A stretch of 64,000 bases of DNA, taken from the NCBI GenBank assembly GCA_963797475.1, contig CAWCPR010000003.1, forward strand, positions 186,001 through 250,000. Direction: 5' to 3'. The notes under the pieces were generated by a model that searched no databases, was not told the origin of the DNA, and saw only the letters and a program-made list of their open reading frames with translations. A program made the position numbers and the translations under genes. Each line of letters starts with the position of its first letter. Position 1 is the first letter of the stretch. Shown here one piece after another: positions 27,623 to 37,702 of the stretch. This DNA comes from CAWCPR01 sp963797475 (GTDB taxonomy: Bacteria > Chloroflexota > Anaerolineae > Anaerolineales > UBA4823).

Positions 27623-27681
27623 TTTACTAAAATCTATAAAATAGACTATAAAAGTTACATTTTCCAAGATTGAGTGCCAAA

Positions 27682-28713
27682 ATGGCAGATTTAACGCTGG
27701 AAGATATCGCTAAAAGGGCTGGGGTTTCTCGCTCGACCGTATCCCGGGTGGTCAATGATCATCCCAACGTACGCGACAATGTAAGAAAGCGCGTTCAGGA
27801 AGTTATTCGGTTAACCGGATACCAGCCCAACGCGGCCGCACGCTCGCTTGCTTCACAGCGCTCCTTGATGGTTGGATTAGTTCTCCCCCGCAGCGTCAGC
27901 TCTTTTTTCTCGGACCCGTATTTCCCTCGTCTCACCCAGGGAATTGCCCAGGCATGTAACATAAATAACTATACCCTGGGATTGTTCCTGGTTAGCACCA
28001 AAGATGACGAAGAAAAAATTTACCCGCGTTTGTCACGCAACGGGTTGTTGGATGGGATGTTGATCCAATCCAGCCAGTTTGGCGACCAATTGATCGATCG
28101 CCTGGTCGATTCCGGTATACCCGTGGTTATCGTTGGCCGGCCATTTACATCGAGCGATGTCAGCTACATTGATGTAGACAACGTGAACGCCGCCTATAAC
28201 GCGGTCAGCCACCTGATCCGGCTGGGGTACCAGCGCATCGCGACGATCACTGGCGGGGCGAACAGCACGGTTGGCCTCGACCGGCAGGAAGGCTACATTA
28301 AAGCCTTATCCGAGCGTGGTCGGGATGTTGATCAATCTTTAATTGCCGTTGGGGATTTTACTGAGACCGGTGGGTACTACGCGATGCAGCAATTGCTGTC
28401 CGCCAGGCCTAACGCGGTCTTCGCCGCATCCGATTTAATGGCCATCGGCGCGATGCGCGCCATCCGTGAGGCGGGTCTCAGCATCCCGGATGACGTCGCT
28501 GTCGTCGGTTTTGATGACATTCCTCTGGCAACCATTCCGGACCCCCAGTTGACGACTGTCCGCCAACCGATCTATCGATTTGGGTTCAAAGCGGTCGAAA
28601 TCCTGATCGACCTGATCGAAAACGGTGTGAATCCAGCTCGCCGCATTATCATGACCACCGAGCTGGTCATTCGCGACAGTTGTGGCGCAAAGCAAAAAAT
28701 GTCCACTGCGTGA
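27682..28713 (+). CDS. LacI-family transcriptional regulator (importer operon)
   Basis: 343 aa from ATG 27682; a TTG four codons earlier is in frame but has no better ribosome site. The helix-turn-helix 'TLEDIAKRAGVSRSTVSRVVNDHPNV' is followed by the sugar-binding core ('VFAASDLMAIGAMRAIREAG', 'DVAVVGFDDIPLA'). It is the first gene of the transcript carrying the Opp-type importer, GH2 and GH94, and its operator sits at the promoter start. The likely inducer is a cello- or mannooligosaccharide (inference from the neighbours and the CelR-like operator). Confidence 0.92.
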   Translation: MADLTLEDIAKRAGVSRSTVSRVVNDHPNVRDNVRKRVQEVIRLTGYQPNAAARSLASQRSLMVGLVLPRSVSSFFSDPYFPRLTQGIAQACNINNYTLGLFLVSTKDDEEKIYPRLSRNGLLDGMLIQSSQFGDQLIDRLVDSGIPVVIVGRPFTSSDVSYIDVDNVNAAYNAVSHLIRLGYQRIATITGGANSTVGLDRQEGYIKALSERGRDVDQSLIAVGDFTETGGYYAMQQLLSARPNAVFAASDLMAIGAMRAIREAGLSIPDDVAVVGFDDIPLATIPDPQLTTVRQPIYRFGFKAVEILIDLIENGVNPARRIIMTTELVIRDSCGAKQKMSTA

Positions 28714-28864
28714 TTTTTTTAGTTGAGCATGATACCGAGGGCTTTGATCCCAAAGATTTATCGCCCTTCAAATATGAGGAGGTGTTGAATTATCCACATA
28801 AAAATCTGATCTAACGGACCAAATCATTGCATATCCCTATCGAAAAACACTTAGGAGAAAGAGG

Positions 28865-30799
28865 ATGAAAATGAAACACTTTTATTTCGTAATAGCTCTG
28901 CTGATGGTGATGAGCATGGTGCTCGGAGCCTGCGCAACACCTACACCAGAGACCGTCGTCACAACCGTTGAAGTTCCGGTCATTCAGACCCAGGTTGTCA
29001 AGGAAACCCAGGTGGTCAAGGAGACCTCGGTGGTCGAGGTAACTCCAACTGCGGCTCCGGTAGCACCAGGTTCAGAGCTTCCACGCGATGAAACGTTGTA
29101 CTTCAATGGTTTTCAGTGGAGCGCGGTTGTCGGCTGGAATCCATACTCTTCCAGCATGAACAATGCCATGGCTGTCACTGCCAAAGACGCTGCCCGCGAG
29201 GTCATGTTTGAAACCCCGTACATGTACGACATGATCGACGGCAAGAGCTATCCTCTGCTGGCGGATGGTCCGTATACATGGAACGCGGACATGACTGAGC
29301 TCACTTTCAAGCTCAAAAAAGCTGCCCATTGGAGCGATGGAACACCAGTAACTGCGGATGATGTCGCCTATACCTGGGATTCTTCTGTCAAATATGCAAC
29401 CAATGCCGGCAATAACTTTTTACCTTTCATCGACTTTATCACAGCAGTGGATGCCCAGACGGTTTCGGTCAAGCCCACACTGGACGCGGATGGTAAACCG
29501 GTGAATCCTCTGGTGGTCGCTGAATACCTGGACTTCAACTATGTGATCCAGAAAGCCTGGACCCAAAAACTGGAAGACCGCACCGGCGGCGATCCGACTC
29601 AATTCTTAGCTGATCCTGCTGACGATGTTGTTTGGTCCGGTCCTTACTACAAGTACTTCTCTGACGATACGAAGGTGGTTTACGTCCGTGATGACAATTA
29701 CTGGGGTCAGGATGCTTCCATGTGGGGCAAGCTGCCTGCTCCCAAGTATATTGCCCACACAATCTTCAAGGATAACGCGGCTGGGTCAGTAGCGCTGGCG
29801 CAGGGTGAAGTGGATATCAGCCAGCAGTTCAACTCCAATGTCCAGGTTTTGTGGGAGAGCTATGGTCTACCCATCTCCACCTATCTGCCAGACCCTCCAT
29901 ATATGATCGGCGCCACCCTGCCGACCGCCTATTTCAACCTGAAATCCTACGGTTTGGATCAGCTGGCAGTGCGCAAAGCGATCGCCATCGCAGTGGACTA
30001 TCCAACCATCATTGCCAACGCTATGACCAACCAGTCAGCGACCTTCGACCAGGTTCCACGCTCGTTGATGAACCCGACCACCGGTGAGCAGGCTCTGTAC
30101 GACGAAGCGGCTGTGGCTGACCTCCAGTGGGCTGGCAACGATATCGAAGGCGCCAAGAAGCTGCTCGACGACGCCGGCATCGTTGACAAGGATGGTGATG
30201 GCTGGCGGGAATACAACGGGCAGAACCTTCATTACGTTGCCACCTGTCCCAATGGCTGGTCTGACTGGCAGGCTGCAATCGAAGTAGTCGCTGCCGCCGG
30301 TAAAAAGATCGGCATTGACATAACCAGCAACTACCCAGAGTGGGGCGTGTATCAAACTGTCGTTACCAAATCTGATGCCCCCCTTCCTGAAGGCTACGAC
30401 ATCTTCATGATGTGGACTGACGGCGCTGGTCCAACCCAACCCTGGGCACGTATCTACCACCTGTTGAGCTCTCAATTCGTTGGCAATGCGGTCAACTGGA
30501 ATGGCAACTGGGGCCAGTATTCCAATCCTGCCGTAGATGAATTGATCAATAAGCTCCCTGGGTTAACCGACCCCGCCGAAATTAAGGCAACCTACACTGA
30601 ATTGGTCAAGATGTACCTGGCTGATATTCCCTCTTTCTCTCTAATGTACCGTCCCGATCTGTTCATGACGGTGAACGAGAGTGTCTGGACAGGCTTCCCA
30701 CACGATGGTGATGGCAGCAACCCGCCCATCCCACCGATGGTATGTGTTGATGGTTATAGTATTGCGTGTCTCTATAACCTTACGTTGGTCAACCAGTAA
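28865..30799 (+). CDS. Family 5 ABC substrate-binding lipoprotein, oligosaccharide type
   Basis: The 644-aa lipoprotein has a signal peptide with lipobox LGAC, then a Thr/Val-rich linker (VVKETQVVKETSVVEVTP) typical of Chloroflexota. The family 5 (Opp/Dpp) binding fold follows, including 'WSDGTPVTADDVAYTWDSS'. AGGAG precedes the ATG by 7 nt. Family 5 proteins were named for peptides, but in Thermotoga many bind beta-mannosides and cello-oligosaccharides. The GH2 and GH94 genes downstream favour a sugar ligand here. A 14-bp hairpin separates this gene from the permeases and probably allows much higher expression of the binding protein. Confidence 0.85.
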   Translation: MKMKHFYFVIALLMVMSMVLGACATPTPETVVTTVEVPVIQTQVVKETQVVKETSVVEVTPTAAPVAPGSELPRDETLYFNGFQWSAVVGWNPYSSSMNNAMAVTAKDAAREVMFETPYMYDMIDGKSYPLLADGPYTWNADMTELTFKLKKAAHWSDGTPVTADDVAYTWDSSVKYATNAGNNFLPFIDFITAVDAQTVSVKPTLDADGKPVNPLVVAEYLDFNYVIQKAWTQKLEDRTGGDPTQFLADPADDVVWSGPYYKYFSDDTKVVYVRDDNYWGQDASMWGKLPAPKYIAHTIFKDNAAGSVALAQGEVDISQQFNSNVQVLWESYGLPISTYLPDPPYMIGATLPTAYFNLKSYGLDQLAVRKAIAIAVDYPTIIANAMTNQSATFDQVPRSLMNPTTGEQALYDEAAVADLQWAGNDIEGAKKLLDDAGIVDKDGDGWREYNGQNLHYVATCPNGWSDWQAAIEVVAAAGKKIGIDITSNYPEWGVYQTVVTKSDAPLPEGYDIFMMWTDGAGPTQPWARIYHLLSSQFVGNAVNWNGNWGQYSNPAVDELINKLPGLTDPAEIKATYTELVKMYLADIPSFSLMYRPDLFMTVNESVWTGFPHDGDGSNPPIPPMVCVDGYSIACLYNLTLVNQ

Positions 30800-30813
30800 A
30801 CGATCATAATTAA

Positions 30814-30850
30814 GACAGCCATGTTCCACCAACCCCGGAACATGGCTGTC
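30814..30850 (+). terminator. Strong stem-loop between binding protein and permease genes
   Basis: Perfect 14-bp stem GACAGCCATGTTCC / GGAACATGGCTGTC with a 9-nt loop, followed by CGTTTTAT. It probably causes partial termination or 3'-end protection of the binding-protein mRNA. Confidence 0.6.
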
Positions 30851-31044
30851 CGTTTTATAGTAAACTTGAATACGGATAAAGTGGTGCTTCGGGTTTTTCC
30901 GTGAAGGTGTCCGGATTTGGTATGAATATATGAAACAATTGCTGGGTCCGGGAAGCGCATCCAACCCTATCCAAGATGGAAGATCCCTGCTGGGATTGAG
31001 TACAGGTTATCCCGAACTCACGTAAATTAAGAGGAGGTAATGAG

Positions 31045-32049
31045 TTGAAAGGATACCGAAAGTATTTCCTTAACAAGCTGGTTTGGTTCCTTATCACCCT
31101 CGTTTGCGCCTTCATTTTGAATTTTACCCTGCCACGCCTGATGCCGGGAGATCCTGTGGCAGGCATCGTAGCAAGGATGGCACAAGGCCAGTCCAACGCG
31201 GCCGGAGTCCAAGCGATTTATAAGCAATACACAGAGCTGTTTGGCACCAACAAACCAATGCTTGAACAGTTCATCATCTACATGAGAAATGTATTCCATG
31301 GTGACTTTGGATTCTCGTTCAGCCAATATCCCAGAACAGTGGCAAGCGTTATCAAATCTTCCATCTTGTGGACAATGTGTCTGCAGTTCCCGGCGATCAT
31401 CGTCGGCTGGCTGGTCGGGAACACGCTCGGAGCGTTGGCGGCTTATCTCAAGGGTGGCTTTGATAAAGTCCTCATGCCGGTCAGTATTTTTGTGAGTAAT
31501 TTCCCGGCATTTGGCATGGCGGTTGTCTTGCTAGTCATTTTTGGAACTGGATTAAAATGGTTCCCAAGCTCGGGAGGGTATGGGTTTGATCTGATTCCTA
31601 ACGTTAGCTGGAAATTCTTGTGGTCGGTGATCGTTCATTACCAATTGCCTTTCTGGTCGATCGTGATTATCGCCATCGGTGGGCAGGCGATCGGCATGCG
31701 CTCCATGTCCATCTATGAGTTGAATGCGGATTATGTGAAATACAGCCGTTTCATGGGGATCAAAGATCGCAAGATCATCGGTTATGTATTTCGGAATGCC
31801 ATGCTGCCGCAGGTGACCGGTCTGGCTTTATCGATCGGGACTATGGTCGGTGGAGCGCTGGTAGCGGAGATCATATTTAGCTATCCGGGGCTTGGTTCCA
31901 CGATACTAAGTGCTGTATTAGGACAAGATTATCCGCTGATCTCTGCCACCGCATTGATCATCACCTTGATGGTGCTGATCGCGATGTTTATAATCGAACT
32001 CATTTATGGCATTATTGACCCACGCATTAAAGCGGCCCAGTCGGATTAG
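31045..32049 (+). CDS. ABC importer permease, OppB/DppB-like
   Basis: 334 aa, starting at TTG 31045: GAGGAGGT stands 7 nt upstream, and the nearby ATG is out of frame. It has six membrane helices and the typical large extracytoplasmic loop after helix 1 ('LPRLMPGDPVAGIVARMAQG'). The C-terminal block 'GGALVAEIIFSYPGLGSTI' is the OppB/DppB family mark. It pairs with the following OppC-like permease. Confidence 0.9.
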   Translation: MKGYRKYFLNKLVWFLITLVCAFILNFTLPRLMPGDPVAGIVARMAQGQSNAAGVQAIYKQYTELFGTNKPMLEQFIIYMRNVFHGDFGFSFSQYPRTVASVIKSSILWTMCLQFPAIIVGWLVGNTLGALAAYLKGGFDKVLMPVSIFVSNFPAFGMAVVLLVIFGTGLKWFPSSGGYGFDLIPNVSWKFLWSVIVHYQLPFWSIVIIAIGGQAIGMRSMSIYELNADYVKYSRFMGIKDRKIIGYVFRNAMLPQVTGLALSIGTMVGGALVAEIIFSYPGLGSTILSAVLGQDYPLISATALIITLMVLIAMFIIELIYGIIDPRIKAAQSD

Positions 32050-32063
32050 GGAGAGGTGCGGTT

Positions 32064-33314
32064 ATGAAACATACGATTCGACAGGTCTTTCGTTCTCCTA
32101 ATTTTGTGATTGGTTTTGTGATCTTCATGGCATTAGTGCTAACGGTGTTAATTTATCCACTGATCATAAAAGATCCCCCATTGCTGATTATCGGTCAGGG
32201 AACTTTCTTTGAACCGGGGATCTATGTGAGTGTTTATGACAGCATTAATTCCCCCGCCAATACGCTTATGCTGGATGATGCCGCTGCCAGGCGAATTGCC
32301 AGCAAGTTGAACGGTCAGGACCGACTTGACATGCAGGCCTGGCTTGTGGCGGATGGGATTCACGAAGAAGACATCGATATCGAGGACAACCAAAATCTCC
32401 TGGATCTGTGGACAAACAATTATGACCCCAACAAAAGCTTTCCTGGGATGACCTTTGCCAAGCAAAGATATTATCAGAGGCTGAATGCCTCGCTGCAAGG
32501 AATTCTATCAACCGAGGGGGCGATCATTGCAGCAGATGACTCGCAAACGGGCTCCCTGGAGCAGACAGGCGTCGTCAAACAAACGGATTACGTGAACGTC
32601 AGCAAGATCCCTAACGTACGAGTGTTGCCGCTTGGAACCGATAACTTCGGCAGGGATGTGCTGACGGAGCTGGTTAAGGCCACCGGTGTATCCCTGCAGA
32701 TCGGTCTTGTCGCCGGCATCATCGCGACCTTGATCGGTTTGATCCTGGGATTGCTGGCGGGTTATGTCGGTGGTATGACGGATGACATCATCATGTTCAT
32801 CACCAATCTCTTTACCGTCATCCCCACTTTTGTGTTGTTGATCTTGATCTCCTTCAGCATCGGGCAGGAAAAACGCGGTCCCGTGACCATCGCAGTGGTG
32901 ATCGGGTTTACCTCCTGGGTGTGGACTACCCGGGCGGTGCGGGCGCAGGTGATTTCCCTCCGTAATCGCGATCATGTCAACCTATCGAAAATATCCGGGC
33001 ATTCCATCATTTACATCATCGTCGCCGACATCCTGCCTTACATCGCCTCATATGTCGTGATGGCGTTTATCCTGCAGACTTCCTTTGGGATTTTACAAGA
33101 GGCCGGGCTCTCCATCATTGGGTTGGGACCCCGAACCACAGAAGTGCCAACCCTGGGTTTGATGATGAACTGGGCATTGATCTACCAGGCGCCAATACTC
33201 GGAAAATGGTGGGCGTTCTTTCCTGTGGTTGTAACCATCGCTCTGATTACATTCTCGATGAACCTGATGAATACAGGTCTCGATCAGATTTTCAATCCGG
33301 CATTGAGAGACTAG
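32064..33314 (+). CDS. ABC importer permease, OppC-like, with enlarged external loop
   Basis: The 416-aa protein is markedly longer than usual OppC/DppC proteins (about 280-310 aa). After the first membrane helix (about 15-32) there is an insert of roughly 150 residues, predicted outside the membrane ('SPANTLMLDDAAARRIASKL', 'ITLDLW'-like stretches, 'FAKQRYYQRLNASLQGI'). The conserved 'LGTDNFGRDVLTELVKATGVSLQIG' and the permease core follow. The insert may contact the large binding protein or the sugar (inference). The gene is co-transcribed with the other importer subunits, 14 bp after the OppB-like gene. Confidence 0.88.
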   Translation: MKHTIRQVFRSPNFVIGFVIFMALVLTVLIYPLIIKDPPLLIIGQGTFFEPGIYVSVYDSINSPANTLMLDDAAARRIASKLNGQDRLDMQAWLVADGIHEEDIDIEDNQNLLDLWTNNYDPNKSFPGMTFAKQRYYQRLNASLQGILSTEGAIIAADDSQTGSLEQTGVVKQTDYVNVSKIPNVRVLPLGTDNFGRDVLTELVKATGVSLQIGLVAGIIATLIGLILGLLAGYVGGMTDDIIMFITNLFTVIPTFVLLILISFSIGQEKRGPVTIAVVIGFTSWVWTTRAVRAQVISLRNRDHVNLSKISGHSIIYIIVADILPYIASYVVMAFILQTSFGILQEAGLSIIGLGPRTTEVPTLGLMMNWALIYQAPILGKWWAFFPVVVTIALITFSMNLMNTGLDQIFNPALRD

Positions 33315-33324
33315 GTGGATTGAT

Positions 33325-34339
<1,015 letters not shown>

Positions 34340-34350
<11 letters not shown>

Positions 34351-35152
34351 AAAAAATGTGTGCCTGAGCGCCTCAGGGCTTACCAAGGTATTTGGGATTG
34401 GCCGCCAGAAAACCGTCGCCGTCGATCATGTGAATATCGATCTCTATGAGGGCGAAGTCGTCTCGATTGTAGGCGAGTCCGGCAGTGGAAAGACCACTTT
34501 TACAAAAATGCTTTTGGGATTGATCAATCCTACCGAGGGGGAGATTTACTTCCAGGGGCAAAAGCGTGATATCAGAACACAAAAAAAGAAAAAGGAATAC
34601 TGGAAAAATATTCAGGCGATCTTTCAGGATCCATACTCTTCCTATAACATTTTTAACAAGATCGATGCCGTGCTTCTGGATTGTATCAACATGCGCGGCG
34701 GTCGAAAGCTTCCGCGCACAGAAAAAGTGGAACTGATGGCGGAGGCGTGCAGCTTTGTCAACTTGAAGTTCGCGGAATTGACCAACAAATATCCCTTTGA
34801 GCTCTCAGGCGGACAGATGCAGCGCCTGATGATTGCCCGCATCTTCTTGTTAAAGCCAAAGATCCTCCTGGCTGATGAACCTACATCGATGATCGACGCA
34901 TGTTCACGCGCCACTATCCTGGATATGCTGATGCAATTGCGTGACGAAATTGGGATGACGGTTATTTTCGTCACCCATGACATTGGCCTGGCGTATTATG
35001 TCTCTGACAGCGTATATATCATGGAGCATGGAAAATTTGTCGAAAGCGGTTCCGCCGATGAGGTGATTCTGCATCCCAAAGGCGCTTACACTCAACGCTT
35101 GATCAGTGATGTCCCAAAGATCTACGAGGAATGGGATCTCTCAACGGTGTAA
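34340..35152 (+). CDS. ABC importer ATPase, OppF/DppF-like (short form)
   Basis: 270 aa from ATG 34340 (GGGAGG upstream); an in-frame TTG three codons earlier overlaps the ribosome site. Walker A GESGSGKTT, signature LSGGQMQR and Walker B ILLADEPTSMID are present. The Cys-containing C-terminal extension found in its partner is absent, so this is the short form of the family. It is followed after 24 bp by the GH2 gene. Confidence 0.9.
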
Positions 35153-35176
35153 GCCATTCCACAGTAAAAACCCTTC

Positions 35177-37702
35177 ATGAGATTTCAATCTTTGGCAGGC
35201 GCCTGGGAGCTTCGCCAGGCGGACACAGAAGAGTGGCTACCCGCGACAGTCCCTGGCAGCGTGCATACCGATCTACTATCCCTGGGTCACATCCCCGATC
35301 CCTTTGTAGCCGATAACGAGAAACGCGTCCAATGGGTTGCGGAGTCCGATTGGGTCTACCGGCATCGTTTTAGCTGTTCCCCTGAATTACTGGCTGAAGA
35401 AAAGATCCTTCTGGTTTGTGAAGGATTGGATACGCTGGCGACTGTCGTCCTCAACGGTCATGAACTTGGGCGCACCGGTAACATGTTTCGCCGGTATGAA
35501 TGGGAAGTCAAATCATTTTTAAATATTAATGAAGCGAATGAGTTAACGATTTCTTTCTATTCTCCACTGAAATTTGCAGTGGAGATGCAATCCATTCGCC
35601 CGCTTCCTGGGGTTTCTCAGGCTATCCCTGGAGGTCCATACCTGCGAAAGGCTCCATGTCAGTTTGGCTGGGATTGGGGGCCCCAGCTCCCGCCGATCGG
35701 TATCTGGAAGGATATCCGCCTGGAAGGTTATCATGAGGCGCGCCTTGCTGAAGTTCACTTGCGCCAGTATCATGAGGGTGGAAAAGTGACCGTCGAGACC
35801 CGGGTCACCAGCGAGCATTGGGGGGAATTGCCGCTGTCTGCGGTAGTTCGTATCACGCCTCCGAATGGGGAGACCATTGAAAAAGAAGCTGCTATTGCAA
35901 TGCAAGGTGAAGTCCTTGTGAAATTGCCGATCCCCAATCCTAAGCTCTGGTGGCCGAATGGGTACGGTGGACAACCACTCTATCAGGTGGAAGTCTCTCT
36001 CAGAAGCAAAAACCCTTCCCAGGAAGGGGTGCTAGACCAGCACAGGGTTCAGGTCGGGTTGCGTAGGATTGAATTGCGCCAGGAACAAGACCAGTGGGGG
36101 CGCTCATTTGTCTTTGTCGTCAATGGCATTCCAATCTTTTGTAAGGGTTCCAATTGGATCCCGGCCAATTCCTTCCCCACCCGCATTACAGATGAACATC
36201 TGGAATGTCTGATCCGCTCGGCAGCCGAGACGTACCAGAATATGCTGCGCGTCTGGGGAGGTGGATTTTATGAAGAAGAGCGCTTTTACGATCTTTGCGA
36301 TCGATATGGCATACTGGTTTGGCAGGAATTTATTTTTTCCTGCAGCATCTATCCCCTGGATGACGCTGAATTTATTGAGAATGTGCGCCTGGAGGTAATG
36401 GAGAATATCCGGCGCCTGCGCCATCGAGCCAGCCTGGCTTTATGGTGCGGCAATAATGAGATGGAGTGGATCTGGGAGAAGGGGGACTGGGAAAGGGCCG
36501 AGCTGCAGGATTTGAAGCGCGCCTACGATAAATTTTTCCACCATACACTGCCAGCCTGGTGTATGGCTGATGATCCGGATCACAGCTATTGGCCAAGTTC
36601 CCCTTCCTCAGATATTCCATTCGAGAACCCGAACGGGCAGCTTTTTGGGGATGCACATTATTGGGACGTCTGGCATGGACACAAGCCGTTCACGGCTTAC
36701 CGTGAACAGTATCCACGCTTTATGAGCGAGTTCGGCTTTCAGGCGTTGCCGCCGCTGGCAACCGTCCGTACGGTTTCGGACGAAGCGGATTGGAATCTGA
36801 CCTCCTATATCATGGAACAACATCAGAAGAATGCCAACGGAAACGGCTTGATCATCGCTCAAATGACAGATCAATACCGTTTGCCCAAGGACTTTCCCTC
36901 GCTGGTCTACCTGAGCATGGTGCTGCAAGCGGAGGGGATTCGCTACGGCATCGAACACTGGCGGCGACATTTGGACCGCGTTTCGGGAACCCTTTACTGG
37001 CAATTGAACGACTGCTGGCCGGTCGCCTCCTGGTCAAGCCTGGATTATTACGGGAATTGGAAGGCATTGCACTACGCCGCACGCCGCTTTTACGCACCGT
37101 TGCTGCTATCCATTGAGGATCAGGATTTCGAGATGGGGATTTACGTGACCAATGATCTGCTCGAGCCATGGAATGGCGCGATCCATTGGTCGTTGGAAAC
37201 AATCCACGGTGAGGTCCTGGCAGACGGCGAAGCACAGGTAAAAGCTGAACCACAGTCTTGCACACATGTGGGCTCCTTCGACTTTTCGGATCGAATTTCA
37301 GACGAAAACCGGCGCGACCTGGTTTTTGTCGCCGAGCTTTGGCAGGCGGGCAAACGCCTGGCGCTGCAGACGGCGACCTTCGCGCCAACCAAACACCTTA
37401 AGTTGACCGATCCCGCTGTATATGCAACACTGCACAATAAGGACGGCCAGTTGCTGATTGAACTGACATCACAATCCCTGGCGCGCATGCTGGAATTATC
37501 CCTGGAAGGGCTGCAGGTTCTATTCAGCGATAACTATTTCGATTTGCCAACCGGCCGGAAAGTTCTTGTCACCTGCCCGCTGCCTGAAAGTTGGACATTG
37601 GAACAGGCGCGCGCTGCGTTTAAGGTTTTCTCGGTTTATGATTCATTTGCATCCCTGAAAAAAATTGATTCTAAGGCCAACAATGCGCTTCGGACATTTT
37701 GA
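35177..37702 (+). CDS. GH2 beta-mannosidase
   Basis: The 841-aa cytoplasmic GH2 enzyme starts with the beta-mannosidase-type jelly roll ('AGAWELRQADTEEWLPATVPGSVHTDLL'). Catalytic residues are the acid/base Glu428 in WCGNNE and the nucleophile Glu518 in FMSEFGFQ, 90 residues apart as expected. The WGGGFYEEERFYDLCDRYGILVWQEF block is standard for beta-mannosidases and separates them from beta-galactosidases. It removes mannose from the non-reducing end of imported beta-mannosides. There is no signal peptide. The GH94 gene starts 20 bp inside its 3' end. Confidence 0.9.
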   Translation: MRFQSLAGAWELRQADTEEWLPATVPGSVHTDLLSLGHIPDPFVADNEKRVQWVAESDWVYRHRFSCSPELLAEEKILLVCEGLDTLATVVLNGHELGRTGNMFRRYEWEVKSFLNINEANELTISFYSPLKFAVEMQSIRPLPGVSQAIPGGPYLRKAPCQFGWDWGPQLPPIGIWKDIRLEGYHEARLAEVHLRQYHEGGKVTVETRVTSEHWGELPLSAVVRITPPNGETIEKEAAIAMQGEVLVKLPIPNPKLWWPNGYGGQPLYQVEVSLRSKNPSQEGVLDQHRVQVGLRRIELRQEQDQWGRSFVFVVNGIPIFCKGSNWIPANSFPTRITDEHLECLIRSAAETYQNMLRVWGGGFYEEERFYDLCDRYGILVWQEFIFSCSIYPLDDAEFIENVRLEVMENIRRLRHRASLALWCGNNEMEWIWEKGDWERAELQDLKRAYDKFFHHTLPAWCMADDPDHSYWPSSPSSDIPFENPNGQLFGDAHYWDVWHGHKPFTAYREQYPRFMSEFGFQALPPLATVRTVSDEADWNLTSYIMEQHQKNANGNGLIIAQMTDQYRLPKDFPSLVYLSMVLQAEGIRYGIEHWRRHLDRVSGTLYWQLNDCWPVASWSSLDYYGNWKALHYAARRFYAPLLLSIEDQDFEMGIYVTNDLLEPWNGAIHWSLETIHGEVLADGEAQVKAEPQSCTHVGSFDFSDRISDENRRDLVFVAELWQAGKRLALQTATFAPTKHLKLTDPAVYATLHNKDGQLLIELTSQSLARMLELSLEGLQVLFSDNYFDLPTGRKVLVTCPLPESWTLEQARAAFKVFSVYDSFASLKKIDSKANNALRTF

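Larger units (their letters stand above)
27366..27681. other. Divergent regulatory region between two LacI genes
   Basis: 316 bp without a gene. It contains one consensus promoter for each direction and one candidate operator for each regulator (listed separately). Confidence 0.7.
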
